DNA from: Alphaproteobacteria bacterium
GTDB taxonomy: Bacteria > Pseudomonadota > Alphaproteobacteria > Rhodobacterales > Rhodobacteraceae
NCBI GenBank assembly: GCA_030427405.1
Contig: JAUHXK010000002.1
Span: 326,967 to 390,966 of the forward strand
Direction: 5' to 3'
Length of the DNA stretch: 64,000 nt
Shown piece after piece: positions 47,557 to 56,519 of the stretch; the stretch's first letter is position 1, and each line of letters begins with the position of its first letter. Below the pieces are notes generated by a model that was not told the DNA's origin, made no database searches, and was given only the letters and a program-made list of their open reading frames with translations. The translations under genes were made by a program, and so were the position numbers.

Positions 47557-48315
47557 TCAGCGCGCCACGAGCCAGCCCAGCACATTCTTCCACAGTCGGG
47601 CATAGCCTACCCATTCGCAGAACTCCGGCGACAGCCAATGAGGCCCGATATCCGATGTCCAGGCAGCGGTCCGCCCGGCCCCGTGCGTTCCCAGCACCAA
47701 CAACGGATGGCCACCCTGTTCCTCGGGAATCCGCGCGACGACCTCTGCACCTTCTCGCAGCTCGACCTCGTTGACGCCGAGGATCGGCGGCCAGGCTCCT
47801 TCAATACCCGCCATCACAAAATGATCGGGGGCGAGCACCTCGGCTACCGCCCCTTCGGGGATTTCAATGCGGTCGTCCCACGGAAAGCAGGTGACGGGCA
47901 ACGTGTCCTCGACCGGGGTCTTGCGCCAGCGCGCCTTGCCGTCGATCCCCTGGAACGAGAAATAGCCGCCCATCATGATCAGGTTGCCGCCCTCTTCGAC
48001 CCACTGTTTCAACAGGCGTAGACGGTTGGGCACGCATTTCGACCGCAACCAGACATCGGGCGGCAACAGAAAGGTATTCGCGCCAATGTCCGATAGGATG
48101 ATAATGTCGTAGCCCTTCAAGCCATCCATCTCGAAGGGGAAGCCCTCTGCCGCCTCATGCGCGGTCATGTAGTCCACCTCGAACTCAGACCCCTTGAGCG
48201 CCTTCAGCAGCGGATCGGCACCCGTGTGGAAATGCACCGATCCGAATTGATCGAAGCCCTTGAAATGGGTCTCAGACGTGGTCCAGCTTTCGCCGACTAG
48301 CAAAACCTTGGTCAT
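47557..48315 (-). CDS. GATase1-like protein (ThuA/glutamine amidotransferase-like fold)
   Basis: A 252-residue protein of the putative glutamine amidotransferase group. KVLLVGESWTTSETHFKGFD opens it, DGLKGYDIIILSDIGANTF and WVEEGGNLIMMGGYFSFQGI follow, with VLGTHGAGRTAAWTSDIGPH near the C-terminus. I see no Cys in the position of the GATase nucleophile, so amidotransfer is unlikely. Last gene of the LacI-led operon, 21 bp after the lactonase gene. AAGGA precedes the ATG. Confidence 0.75.
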   Translation of the reverse strand: MTKVLLVGESWTTSETHFKGFDQFGSVHFHTGADPLLKALKGSEFEVDYMTAHEAAEGFPFEMDGLKGYDIIILSDIGANTFLLPPDVWLRSKCVPNRLRLLKQWVEEGGNLIMMGGYFSFQGIDGKARWRKTPVEDTLPVTCFPWDDRIEIPEGAVAEVLAPDHFVMAGIEGAWPPILGVNEVELREGAEVVARIPEEQGGHPLLVLGTHGAGRTAAWTSDIGPHWLSPEFCEWVGYARLWKNVLGWLVAR

Positions 48316-48336
48316 AGTTCAGTCCTTTTCAGAAAG

Positions 48337-49401
48337 TTATGCGCTCGCGTCAAAGACGCGACGGGGATTGGTCACCATGAGCGTGTCCATCGCCTGCGCA
48401 GGCAGGTCATGGCGCAGCAGACGAGGCAAGAAATGCTTTGTTACGAAGGCATAGCCATTGCCGCCGTAGCGGGTCAGCATCATTTTCACGAAGACATCCT
48501 GAGAGAGCAGAATGCGGTCAAGAAATCCGGCCTCGACCAGCGTCATAATCGCCCGCGCGACTTCGTCATCAGAGGGGCATTGCACACCTTGATCGGCGTA
48601 AAAGTAATCCATCCCAATCATGTCGAACTCGACGAAAGCGCCGCGTTGCGCGAGGGTCGCCTGATAGACCGGGTCCATGTGCGACGGGTTCATGTGGCAC
48701 AGCACGGTATGGCGAAGGTCGGCGCCTTCTTCCTCGACGATATCCAGCACGCGATGCCCCAGCCGGAACCAGCCCGGCAGATGCACCATCAGCGGCAGGC
48801 CAGTGCGGACCTGTGCCTGTGCCGCACCACGCAAGGATTTCTCTTCGTCGGCGGTAAACTCTGACGACACGCCGATCTCACCGATCAGACCGATTTTAGC
48901 GTCGGTGCCGTCGACGCCTTCCAGCGCCTCTTGCACGATCTGGTCCGCGATATCATCGACCGATAGCCGCGCAACCTCGTCCGGCATGGATGAGGCAAGG
49001 TAGTAGCCCGCCCCCATGACCACTTGCACCCCGGTCTCGGCCGAGATACGTCGCAGCTTGGTCGGGTCGCGCCCGATGCCGCGACAGGTCGGATCGACGA
49101 TGCTCCGCCCCCCCACGGCGGTGAACTGGTGCACCTCTTCGATGGCCAGCTCAAGGTCGTCGAGCGCGATGTTGTGTTTGTTGACAAACGGATCCTGCCG
49201 CAACTCGGACAGCAGTTCGATGCTGACCGGCGCGTTGACAAGGTATTCTCGCGCGGGGTCGGTGGGCGGATGCCACCAGCAGGAACAATCGTTCTGCAGA
49301 TGCTCGTGCATCAGCGTATGTCCAAGCCGGGCTGAGGGGATCGGCCCGGTCACGGTCATCACCTGACCTGAGCGGACGTGGCAGGGCGACAGCTCGCTCA
49401 T
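48337..49401 (-). CDS. Phosphotriesterase-family hydrolase (lactonase-like)
   Basis: A 354-residue binuclear amidohydrolase. Metal ligands are in HTLMHEHLQND (HxH), LIGEIGVSSEF (Glu where some members have a carbamylated Lys), LPLMVHLPGW and TVLCHMNPSH (His), and LLSQDVFVKM (Asp). Relatives in sugar operons are often sugar lactonases. ATG 49401 (MSELSPCHVRSG) overlaps the permease stop by 4 bp; an in-frame ATG at 49431 lies inside the permease gene. Confidence 0.88.
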   Translation of the reverse strand: MSELSPCHVRSGQVMTVTGPIPSARLGHTLMHEHLQNDCSCWWHPPTDPAREYLVNAPVSIELLSELRQDPFVNKHNIALDDLELAIEEVHQFTAVGGRSIVDPTCRGIGRDPTKLRRISAETGVQVVMGAGYYLASSMPDEVARLSVDDIADQIVQEALEGVDGTDAKIGLIGEIGVSSEFTADEEKSLRGAAQAQVRTGLPLMVHLPGWFRLGHRVLDIVEEEGADLRHTVLCHMNPSHMDPVYQATLAQRGAFVEFDMIGMDYFYADQGVQCPSDDEVARAIMTLVEAGFLDRILLSQDVFVKMMLTRYGGNGYAFVTKHFLPRLLRHDLPAQAMDTLMVTNPRRVFDASA

Positions 49402-50405
49402 GACGCGGCCTTTTTCTTGCCGAACCGCCATTTGCGGTCGAACAGACGCGCGTTCATCCAGATCGCGACAAGGATGATGGTCCCAGTGACGATCTGCGTG
49501 AAGAAGGGCGAGATATGCATCAGGATCAATCCATTGCCGATCACGGCAATGGTCATTGTACCCAACACGGTGCCCAGCATCGACGCCTTACCGCCCATAA
49601 GGGACGTACCGCCCAACACCACCGCTGCGATCACCTGCAACTCAAACCCCTGTGCCGCGTTCGACGAGCCAGAGCCAAGGCGCGCAGCGATCAGGATACC
49701 CGCCACGGCACAGGCGAGACCGGACACCATGTAGACGGATGCCAGCACCCGCTTGGCCGGCATACCGACGCGGCGCGCCGCCTCGATGTTGGACCCGACA
49801 GCGATGACCTGCCGCCCGTATTGGGTCCGCAGCATCACGACAAATCCCAGTACTGCCACGAGGATAGCGATCAGTGCCGGCACCGGGAAACCGGCGATCT
49901 CGCCACGTCCCAGCCAGAAAAACCCGTCGGCATCGCGGATCGGGATGGAATAGCCTTCGGTCATGTACAACGCCGCACCGCGTAGGATCGACAGACCCGC
50001 CAGCGTCACGATGAAAGCAGGGATGCCCTGATAGGCCACGAACCAGCCCTGGATCAGGCCGATCCCCGCCCCAAGCACCAGCATCAGCACGATGGCCATG
50101 GGCCAGGGCAGCCCGGCTGCCATGACAATAGCAGCGGCAGCATTGATCAGAGCCACCATCGACCCCACCGACAGATCAATCCCCGCCGTGGTTATGACCA
50201 GCGTCATGGCCACCGCGACCACAAGGATCGGCGCCGCCTGTCGCAGCACATTCAACAGGTTGCCCGGCATCAGAAAGGTCGATGTCATGGCCCCGAAGAA
50301 CACCATGCAGACCATGAAAAACAAGGCGATGGACAGCACCTGCGCATGTTCGCCCACGAAATCGGCCAGCTTTGATCCGGCCTGACGTTCCGTATATGCC
50401 ACCAT
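49398..50405 (-). CDS. Ribose-type ABC transporter permease
   Basis: A 335-residue RbsC-like permease with about ten helices. LVITTAGIDLSVGSMVALIN is the family hallmark; FELQVIAAVVLGGTSLMGGKA contains the EAA-like coupling region. It takes carbohydrates of the pentose/hexose class. It starts at the stop of the ATPase gene and overlaps the lactonase gene. Confidence 0.93.
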   Translation of the reverse strand: MVAYTERQAGSKLADFVGEHAQVLSIALFFMVCMVFFGAMTSTFLMPGNLLNVLRQAAPILVVAVAMTLVITTAGIDLSVGSMVALINAAAAIVMAAGLPWPMAIVLMLVLGAGIGLIQGWFVAYQGIPAFIVTLAGLSILRGAALYMTEGYSIPIRDADGFFWLGRGEIAGFPVPALIAILVAVLGFVVMLRTQYGRQVIAVGSNIEAARRVGMPAKRVLASVYMVSGLACAVAGILIAARLGSGSSNAAQGFELQVIAAVVLGGTSLMGGKASMLGTVLGTMTIAVIGNGLILMHISPFFTQIVTGTIILVAIWMNARLFDRKWRFGKKKAAS

Positions 50406-51193
50406 CAGTGACCCCCTTTGCCGACAATCAGGTCGACCAGTTCCTGCAGATCCGTCTTGTCGATGTCGCGCTCTGCGACTTTGGTGCCTTCGTACATGAC
50501 GGCGACCCGGTCGCAGACGCGGAACAGATCCTGCATCCGGTGGGTGATCAGCACCACGGCAGCGCCGGTGGCCTTCACCCGGTTGATAAGTTCAAGCACC
50601 GCCTCAACCTCGGCCACGGCCAATGCCGAGGTCGGCTCGTCCATGATCAGCACATTCGGTCTGAAGCTAGCCGCGCGAGCGATGGCGATAGCCTGCCGCT
50701 GACCGCCGGACAGTTTCTCGACCTTGGCGGTCAGGCGAGGAATACGAATTTCCAGCGCGGCAAGCATCTTTTCCGCCTCTTCCAGCATCCGGGGCTGGTC
50801 GAGAAAAGGGCCGCGCTTCAGTTCGCGCCCAAGGAAAAGATTACCCACAACATCCACGTGATCACACAGCGACAGATCCTGATAGACCATCTCGATGTGC
50901 AGATCGCGGGCCTCGGACGGGCTGCCGAAACGAACGGGCTGGCCGTCCATCAGGATCTGGCCCTCGTCCGGGATGTAAGTGCCAGACATGACCTTGGACA
51001 GCGTCGATTTCCCGGCAGCGTTGTCCCCAATCAGCCCAAGGCATTCACCCGGACGGATATCCAGATCGACACCGCGCAGCGCCTGATGGGACCCAAAGGT
51101 CTTGTGGATATTACGCAAAGCCAGAATGGGAGCGGCAGTGGCAGAGGGGGGTGCGTCCCCCCTCCCCTCTTCATGAATTTCCGACACCATCAT
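50405..51193 (-). CDS. Ribose-type ABC transporter ATPase, single domain
   Basis: A 262-residue ATPase with Walker A GDNAAGKSTLSK, signature KLSGGQRQAIAIARA and Walker B VLIMDEPTSALAVAE. It corresponds to one half of RbsA, so a homodimer is expected. GSHQALRGVDLDIRPGECLG is typical of carbohydrate CUT2 importers. It overlaps the binding-protein gene by 4 bp. Confidence 0.93.
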   Translation of the reverse strand: MMVSEIHEEGRGDAPPSATAAPILALRNIHKTFGSHQALRGVDLDIRPGECLGLIGDNAAGKSTLSKVMSGTYIPDEGQILMDGQPVRFGSPSEARDLHIEMVYQDLSLCDHVDVVGNLFLGRELKRGPFLDQPRMLEEAEKMLAALEIRIPRLTAKVEKLSGGQRQAIAIARAASFRPNVLIMDEPTSALAVAEVEAVLELINRVKATGAAVVLITHRMQDLFRVCDRVAVMYEGTKVAERDIDKTDLQELVDLIVGKGGH

Positions 51194-52119
51194 TCGAACA
51201 GCGACCGGAAGTCGTCCACGTTCTCCGATGTGACGATGGTTACCGGCACCGAAATCTCGGCTTCGACGCTCTCACCCTCATGCAGCGCGATCAGCGCCTC
51301 GACAGCAGCGGCCCCCATGGCGGCGGGATCCTGCTGGATCACGGCCTTGAGATAGCCGTCGTCGATGGCGTCAATGGCCTGCGCCGTCAGATCCCAGCCA
51401 AAGACCGACAGGTCATCTTGTTTTCCCTGCGAAGAAACAGCGGCAATCGCGCCCATCAAGGCGGGTTCGCCTGTCGCATAGATGGCCGTTAGATCGGGGT
51501 TGGCGGTGATCAGGTTTTCGGCAGCCCCCAGCGCCACATCTTGGATGTTCTGCCCGTCCACCGTGCCTGCAACAGTCACCGTGTCGCCGTTCAGCGCGTG
51601 TTCGAAACCATCCTTGCGCACATTCTGGATGTAAGAGTTCAGCGCGCCCACGATGCCCAGTTTGGACGGATCGGCCATTTTTTCGTTGTAATAGGCGGCA
51701 AGGTCAGCGCCGGCCTTGGCGTTGTCCACGCCAATCTGCGCCTTTTGCGGACCGCCCTCGGGCAGGATCGCATCAATGGCCACCACGGGAATGCCCGCCG
51801 CGTCGGCCTGTTGCACAGCTGGCATGATGCCATTCACGTCGATGGCCACCACGGCCATGCCGGCAACACCTTCCTGAATATAGGTCTCGACCGCACTGTT
51901 CTGCGCCGCGGAATCGTTGTTGGCGTTAAAGATCACCAGGTTCACGCCGGCGGCCTCTGCTGCCTCCTGTGCGCCACGGTTCATTTCATTGAAAAACAGC
52001 GCCTGTTGGTTGATCTGCACAAGAGCAAAGGTGGGGGCGTCCTGGGCCAACGCCGCGGTTGCAAGCAGGCAAGCGGCAGCACCCACGCCAAAGGCGCGTC
52101 GGGTTGTTTTCATGGTCAT
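51190..52119 (-). CDS. Ribose-type ABC transporter substrate-binding protein
   Basis: A 309-residue periplasmic binding protein (type 1 fold). The N-terminus MTMKTTRRAFGVGAAACLLA is a signal peptide with a twin arginine and AALA cleavage region, so Tat export is possible. NQQALFFNEMNRGAQEAAEA and IPVVAIDAILPEGG are RbsB-like. AGAGG precedes the first ATG. The ligand cannot be inferred from sequence alone. Confidence 0.92.
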   Translation of the reverse strand: MTMKTTRRAFGVGAAACLLATAALAQDAPTFALVQINQQALFFNEMNRGAQEAAEAAGVNLVIFNANNDSAAQNSAVETYIQEGVAGMAVVAIDVNGIMPAVQQADAAGIPVVAIDAILPEGGPQKAQIGVDNAKAGADLAAYYNEKMADPSKLGIVGALNSYIQNVRKDGFEHALNGDTVTVAGTVDGQNIQDVALGAAENLITANPDLTAIYATGEPALMGAIAAVSSQGKQDDLSVFGWDLTAQAIDAIDDGYLKAVIQQDPAAMGAAAVEALIALHEGESVEAEISVPVTIVTSENVDDFRSLFE

Positions 52120-52123
52120 GTCA

Positions 52124-53194
52124 TTACCTCTGTGAGTTGGAATTCGGTTTCAGTAAGAGAGTTGACCCAGGAGGCGGGCCGACGGAGGCCCGTTCTACCA
52201 GGGTAACAGGCAACAGCTCCTCTTGCGGGAGCTTTTTGCCCTCGGATGGTGCAGAGGTCTCGAGCAGCAGGCGCAGCGCGCGCTTTCCAAGATCCCGCAC
52301 CGGCTGGCGCACTGCCGTGACGGCGGGTGCGAACAGGTGCAATGGGCCGACATCGTCAAACCCGATGACAGAGACATCGTCGGGAATTGAAACGCCGGAC
52401 TCCTGTAGAACTTCGTACAGACCAATGAGCAGTTCGTCGGAACTGGCAAAGATCGCAGTCGGGCGGCTGTGGTTCGGACGGGCCACGAACTCGCGAGCCG
52501 CTTCACGCCCTGCCGCGAAGGTGTAAGTCCCCTGAGCCCGTTCAATCACGCAGTCGGGGCCACCCACCTCGGCCATCCCGGCCGCAAACCCGCCGTAACG
52601 GCGCTGGCCAGAAATCATCTCGTCGACGCCACCGATGAACAAGATGTGCCGATGACCCGACTGCGCCAGATGACGCCCTGCCAGCCGGCCCCCTTCGAAG
52701 TTGTCGCAAAACAGCTTGGGTACCTGTGTGCCTACCACGTCCTCGTCCACCACGATGCAGAGGCCCGCTGTGTTGATCCGATCGGCCAAGGCCGCATCAC
52801 CTTGATGGTTCGTGATAAAAATCAACCCGTCTGCATGCCCTTGCCGCAAGAGATCGATGTAGGAAAGCTCCCGGTCTCGGCGGTTTAGTGTGGCATAAAG
52901 CGCCAAGGCCTTACCGTGGGCATCGGCTTCCTGCTCTACAGCCGCGACGAAGGTGGCAAAGAAAGGTGTCGCAATGTCCGGTACGATCAGCCCAATGGTA
53001 TCGGTCCGCCCAAGGCTAAGCCGCCTTGCGTGAGGGTTTGGTTTGTAGTTCAGCGCACGAATGGCGGTGTTGATCTGAAGAGCGGTTTTTTCGGGCAGAT
53101 CGAGCGAGCCGTTCAGGAAACGGGACACTGTCGTCTTGGAGACGCCAGCAGCATTTGCAACATCCTGAAGATTGGCCATTCGTGTTCCCGCCAT
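52124..53194 (-). CDS. LacI-family transcriptional regulator
   Basis: A 356-residue repressor. The N-terminal helix-turn-helix reads NLQDVANAAGVSKTTVSRFL with hinge NYKPNPHARRLSLGRT, followed by a sugar-binding core (GLIVPDIATPFFATFVAAVE, DGLIFITNHQG, SVIGFDDVGPLHLFAPAVTA). It is the first gene of its own operon, 4 bp ahead of the binding protein. Two candidate operators lie 25-50 bp upstream. AGGAG precedes ATG 53194. Confidence 0.93.
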   Translation of the reverse strand: MAGTRMANLQDVANAAGVSKTTVSRFLNGSLDLPEKTALQINTAIRALNYKPNPHARRLSLGRTDTIGLIVPDIATPFFATFVAAVEQEADAHGKALALYATLNRRDRELSYIDLLRQGHADGLIFITNHQGDAALADRINTAGLCIVVDEDVVGTQVPKLFCDNFEGGRLAGRHLAQSGHRHILFIGGVDEMISGQRRYGGFAAGMAEVGGPDCVIERAQGTYTFAAGREAAREFVARPNHSRPTAIFASSDELLIGLYEVLQESGVSIPDDVSVIGFDDVGPLHLFAPAVTAVRQPVRDLGKRALRLLLETSAPSEGKKLPQEELLPVTLVERASVGPPPGSTLLLKPNSNSQR

Positions 53195-53218
53195 GTCCGA
53201 TCACTCCTGAGATTTAGG

Positions 53219-53243
53219 TAAATCGGTTTAGTAAACTGGTTTA
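53219..53243. promoter_or_regulatory. Tandem LacI-type operators
   Basis: TAAATCGGTTTA (53219-53230) and TAAACTGGTTTA (53232-53243) are two 12-bp imperfect palindromes of the LacI-family type with CG or TG centre, one base apart. They lie directly upstream of the regulator gene, whose start is at 53194. Confidence 0.7.
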
Positions 53244-53322
53244 CCAGCGATCATGCGGATAGAATCATGCGTCTGTAAAGAAAAATGTGTGTTGAAGACA
53301 TAGATCCAAAGCGACCGCCGAA

Positions 53323-53913
53323 ATTTTGTGCGGTACGGCCATGCGCTTTGTTGACGTGAAGACAGAAAGTCAACAAGCCTTTGCTATGCTGTACCGCACC
53401 CGTCAGGTGTTTGTTGGGCAGCGCACTCAAATGATCAACGCTTTGCGCTGACACCTTGCCGAACATAGGCTTGTCGCCAACCGGGGGCTAGCCAACCTGA
53501 AACATCTTTCCGATGCGGTCTTCGAAGACAACGTGATGCTGCCTGAAGCGGTGCGCGATTCGGGTCAGACGGATTTGCAGCAAATCGCCGGGCTGAGTGC
53601 GCGGATCGCCGAGTTCGGTGCCAAACTGAAACGCGCAGCCCGCGAGGCCGATCTGGCTCGTCGTGCGAAAACGATGCCGGGTGTGGGTCCGGTCACCGCG
53701 CTTGCGGTGGAAAGATTTGCGCCAGACGTGCCGAGCTACCGGCGCGGGCGGGATATTGCTGCATGGCTGGGACTCGTACCAAAACAGCATTCGATCGGAG
53801 GAAAGGCACGGCTGGGTAAGACCTCGAAGATGAACCAGCCCGCCAAGCACAGAGATTTATGGCTATTCATGACGAAACCGCAAACCTATTCCGTCCTCGC
53901 CGCCTCAAACTGA
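53323..53913 (+). pseudogene. IS110-family transposase remnant
   Basis: In one frame: MRFVDVKTESQQAFAMLYRT, then RTQMINALR, a TGA at 53449-53451, HLAEHRLVANRGLANLKHL, and onward to MPGVGPVTALAVERFAPD and RGRDIAAWLGLVPKQHS. These are the middle and the transposase_20 C-terminal domain of IS110/IS116-type enzymes. The N-terminal DEDD catalytic domain is missing, an internal stop is present and the C-terminus diverges after KTSKM. Non-functional. Confidence 0.87.
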
Positions 53914-54263
53914 CCGCTTCAACATACCGTCGGGAAAGAGCAGCCGCTATCGATCACTGGAGTGACTATACCACCAGCTTTGCTGCCCAAACAACGGCGA
54001 CACAGATCTCCTTGAAACGTCAAAATCAACCTGACAATCCCCTTCAAAGTGCAAAGAGACTTGATCTAGGCTGTGCGATTTGACGACAGTTTCAGAACCA
54101 AGCTTCACCGCCGTTCGGATGATCTCGGGAGACGTTCTGAAGTAGCGGACGGGACTTGGTTTTGACATGCTCGGACGCGAGCCAACGCCCTGCCCCTCCC
54201 CAAGGCAAGTTCTTCTGACAGGCCCACGCCGCAGCGCCGGACACTCAAATCGACTGAAAAAGA
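53914..54263. other. Intergenic region downstream of the IS110 remnant
   Basis: About 350 bp with no supported gene, terminator or recognisable repeat. It separates the two halves of the catabolic island and is probably debris of the IS110 insertion. Confidence 0.5.
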
Positions 54264-55109
54264 TCAGCCCTGCCCGAGCGAATTGGTCGCGTCGAGGCGC
54301 GACTGCATTTCGCGCAACGCATTTTCGTCTGGGTAGATCGACTCGGCGATCGCTGGGAACGACTGCTCTGCGACATCCGCGCGGAAGCTTTTCAATGCCG
54401 CCACGCGCATCTCTTGCATCTGCCGCCGAAGCGCGGCCAGATCGGCATATTGCCGGGCATGTCGCGGCACACGATCGGCTTCACCGCAGATGTCAGAGCT
54501 GAACAGGAACTGCACTTCAGCGGATGGACCGGAACCAAGCGAGATCAGGACAAGCTCAGTGCGTTTTCCGATCTCTTCCAGCAGCGGCGCCGACACAAGC
54601 TCGGCCTCTACCGCGAAGGCCCCGGCCTCCTCCAGGCGGCGAAAGCGGTGAAACAGCGCCTCGGCCTCGTCGGGCTCACGGCCCACGCCGCGCACCTTGC
54701 CCACCCATGTGGATTTGCGCGGCACGAAGCCTAGATGCCCGACGACGGGAATGTCTTCGGACGCCAGCATCTCGACCACTTCGAGCCGCCGGCCCGTTAG
54801 AACCGCATCCGCCCCGCTGGTCACGGCCTTGAACGCGGTGCGCAGGATTTCCTCGTCCGTGATCGCCTCGGCAAAGCCCAGGGCGGCGGTGATGAATACG
54901 GATTGCGATCCCCGCCGAACCTCAGCTACGTTGCTGGCGCGGCAGGTCACCATCTCGATCCCGGCAGCTTCGGCGGCGGCTGCCTCATCGGCGGTTTCCG
55001 CCGTTACCTGCGCATAGGCGCCGTGGCGGCCCCTGGCGGCCCGAAGGCTGGCCACAGTGGCGGCGCGTGTGACCGGCTGCGCGCCGAAGCTGAAAATCCG
55101 GTCGGCCAT
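54264..55109 (-). CDS. PanB-fold (ketopantoate hydroxymethyltransferase-like) protein with altered active site
   Basis: A 281-residue TIM-barrel protein. IPVVGHLGFVPRKSTWVGKV, EALFHRFRRLEEAGAFAVEA and VLISLGSGPSAEVQFLFSSD match the PanB order GHLGLTPQ, LEEAGAF and IGAG. The metal- and substrate-binding LVGDSLG and VKLEGG of PanB are replaced by MVTCRASN and VLTGRR, so ketopantoate synthesis is unlikely. As the last gene of a ribokinase-containing operon it may be a retro-aldolase or isomerase on a sugar-derived keto acid. It starts 3 bp after the rbsD stop. Confidence 0.75.
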   Translation of the reverse strand: MADRIFSFGAQPVTRAATVASLRAARGRHGAYAQVTAETADEAAAAEAAGIEMVTCRASNVAEVRRGSQSVFITAALGFAEAITDEEILRTAFKAVTSGADAVLTGRRLEVVEMLASEDIPVVGHLGFVPRKSTWVGKVRGVGREPDEAEALFHRFRRLEEAGAFAVEAELVSAPLLEEIGKRTELVLISLGSGPSAEVQFLFSSDICGEADRVPRHARQYADLAALRRQMQEMRVAALKSFRADVAEQSFPAIAESIYPDENALREMQSRLDATNSLGQG

Positions 55110-55112
55110 GGA

Positions 55113-55577
55113 TCAGCCTTTCTTGAGCTTTTCGGCGTAGAAGTCGGTGGGTTTCACACCGGGCTTGCTGAACCATTTCGGCGCATCGACACCGGACCAC
55201 AAAAGCACGTTGCCCCACGGGTCGAAGGCCCCCGTGCGAACGATCACCTTGGCCTTCGTGGCATAGGTCGACAGGATGTCGTCATGGGCGACGGTTTCGT
55301 GGTCGGCATTGGAAAAGATCGAGCGGATGGTTTCCAGAAGGATCGGGTTCCGGTCCGGCACATCCTCGGCATAGCCGACCTTCTCAGTGATGAGATCACC
55401 GGAGATGAGCGATAACACGGTCTTCAGGTCCGGCACATCCTGCGTCAGCGCAAGGTCGATCTTCCAAGCGTCGGACGGGATGGGAAAGCCAGCGTCGCAG
55501 ACGATCATCAGGTCCGTATGACCCATCGACGCAATTGCATGGCTCAGTTCCGAGTTCAAAATAGGGCTACGTTTCAT
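55113..55577 (-). CDS. rbsD: D-ribose pyranase/mutarotase (RbsD-like)
   Basis: A 154-residue protein of the RbsD/FucU family, which interconverts pyranose and furanose forms so that the kinase gets its substrate. ILNSELSHAIASMGHTDLMI contains the catalytic His, DAGFPIP the next conserved element and the C-terminal VRTGAFDPWGNVLLWSG the last. It overlaps the ribokinase stop by 4 bp. Confidence 0.92.
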   Translation of the reverse strand: MKRSPILNSELSHAIASMGHTDLMIVCDAGFPIPSDAWKIDLALTQDVPDLKTVLSLISGDLITEKVGYAEDVPDRNPILLETIRSIFSNADHETVAHDDILSTYATKAKVIVRTGAFDPWGNVLLWSGVDAPKWFSKPGVKPTDFYAEKLKKG

Positions 55578-56509
55578 GACCTGTCCTCATTCCAGTTTGT
55601 TTCAAAAATCGCCATCAACTTGTCGCGGGTGGGGAGCGACGGGATCACGCCCAGCTTGGTGCATGCATGTGCCCCACAGCAGGTGGCATATCGCACGGCC
55701 GCAAGCAGCGGGCGGCCTTCGCCGAGCGCCACAGCAAGGCCGGAGTTGAACGCATCGCCTGCGCCGGTTGTGTCGACCACGTCGACCTTGGGCGTTTCGA
55801 CGATTTCGTCGATGCCGTCCGACAGCACGAGCGCACCCGCCGGCCCCATGGTCACGATGATCGTGCCAACGCCCTGGTCGCGCAGACGCAGTGCGAGGTC
55901 GCGGGTGGGCGTGAGGTCATCGGGGGCGAGGCCCATGAGAATCCGCAGTTCCGTCTCGTTCGGCGTGAGGAAATCGACATGTTCGAAAATCGCATCGGGC
56001 AACGCTGTGGCCGGGGCCGGGTTCAGAATCGTCGCCGCCCCGCCCGCATGGCCTAGTTCCATCGCGCGCTGAGCGCCTTCGACCGGGATTTCCAGCACGG
56101 CCATGACAATGTCGCTGGCTTCGATCTGCGCTTTGGATTTCTCGACAAAGGCCCCATCCATCAGGTCGTTCGCGCCAGGATCGAGGATGATGAAGTTCTC
56201 GCCTTCAGCGTTCAGCACGATGACGCCCGCGCCCGTCGGCTTTTCAGTCGTGTGAATGATATTGGACGTATCGACGCCTTCGGCCGCATAAAGCTCGGTC
56301 GCGACGGCGGCGAGTTGATCCTGACCCAGACAGGTGACAAGGCTGGACGATGCGCCAAGACGCGCCACGCCGACCGCCTGGTTCGAGCCTTTGCCACCGG
56401 GACCGAAATTGAAATCGCTCCCCCGGATGGTTTCGCCGAACACCGGCATAGTGTCGGATCGGATGGTCAGACCAACGGCAAAACTGCCAACCACGGTGAT
56501 TTGCGCCAC
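55574..56509 (-). CDS. Ribokinase-like PfkB kinase
   Basis: A 311-residue kinase. FNFGPGGKGSNQAVGVARLG is the ribokinase N-terminal signature, DVVDTTGAGDAFNSGLAVAL carries the catalytic Asp and anion hole. Ribokinase is the closest pattern, but the natural sugar could be another furanose. It sits 10 bp behind the double ATPase gene and overlaps rbsD, so pyranose-furanose conversion and phosphorylation are produced together. Confidence 0.9.
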   Translation of the reverse strand: MAQITVVGSFAVGLTIRSDTMPVFGETIRGSDFNFGPGGKGSNQAVGVARLGASSSLVTCLGQDQLAAVATELYAAEGVDTSNIIHTTEKPTGAGVIVLNAEGENFIILDPGANDLMDGAFVEKSKAQIEASDIVMAVLEIPVEGAQRAMELGHAGGAATILNPAPATALPDAIFEHVDFLTPNETELRILMGLAPDDLTPTRDLALRLRDQGVGTIIVTMGPAGALVLSDGIDEIVETPKVDVVDTTGAGDAFNSGLAVALGEGRPLLAAVRYATCCGAHACTKLGVIPSLPTRDKLMAIFETNWNEDRS

Positions 56510-56519
56510 AAGCGTCTCC

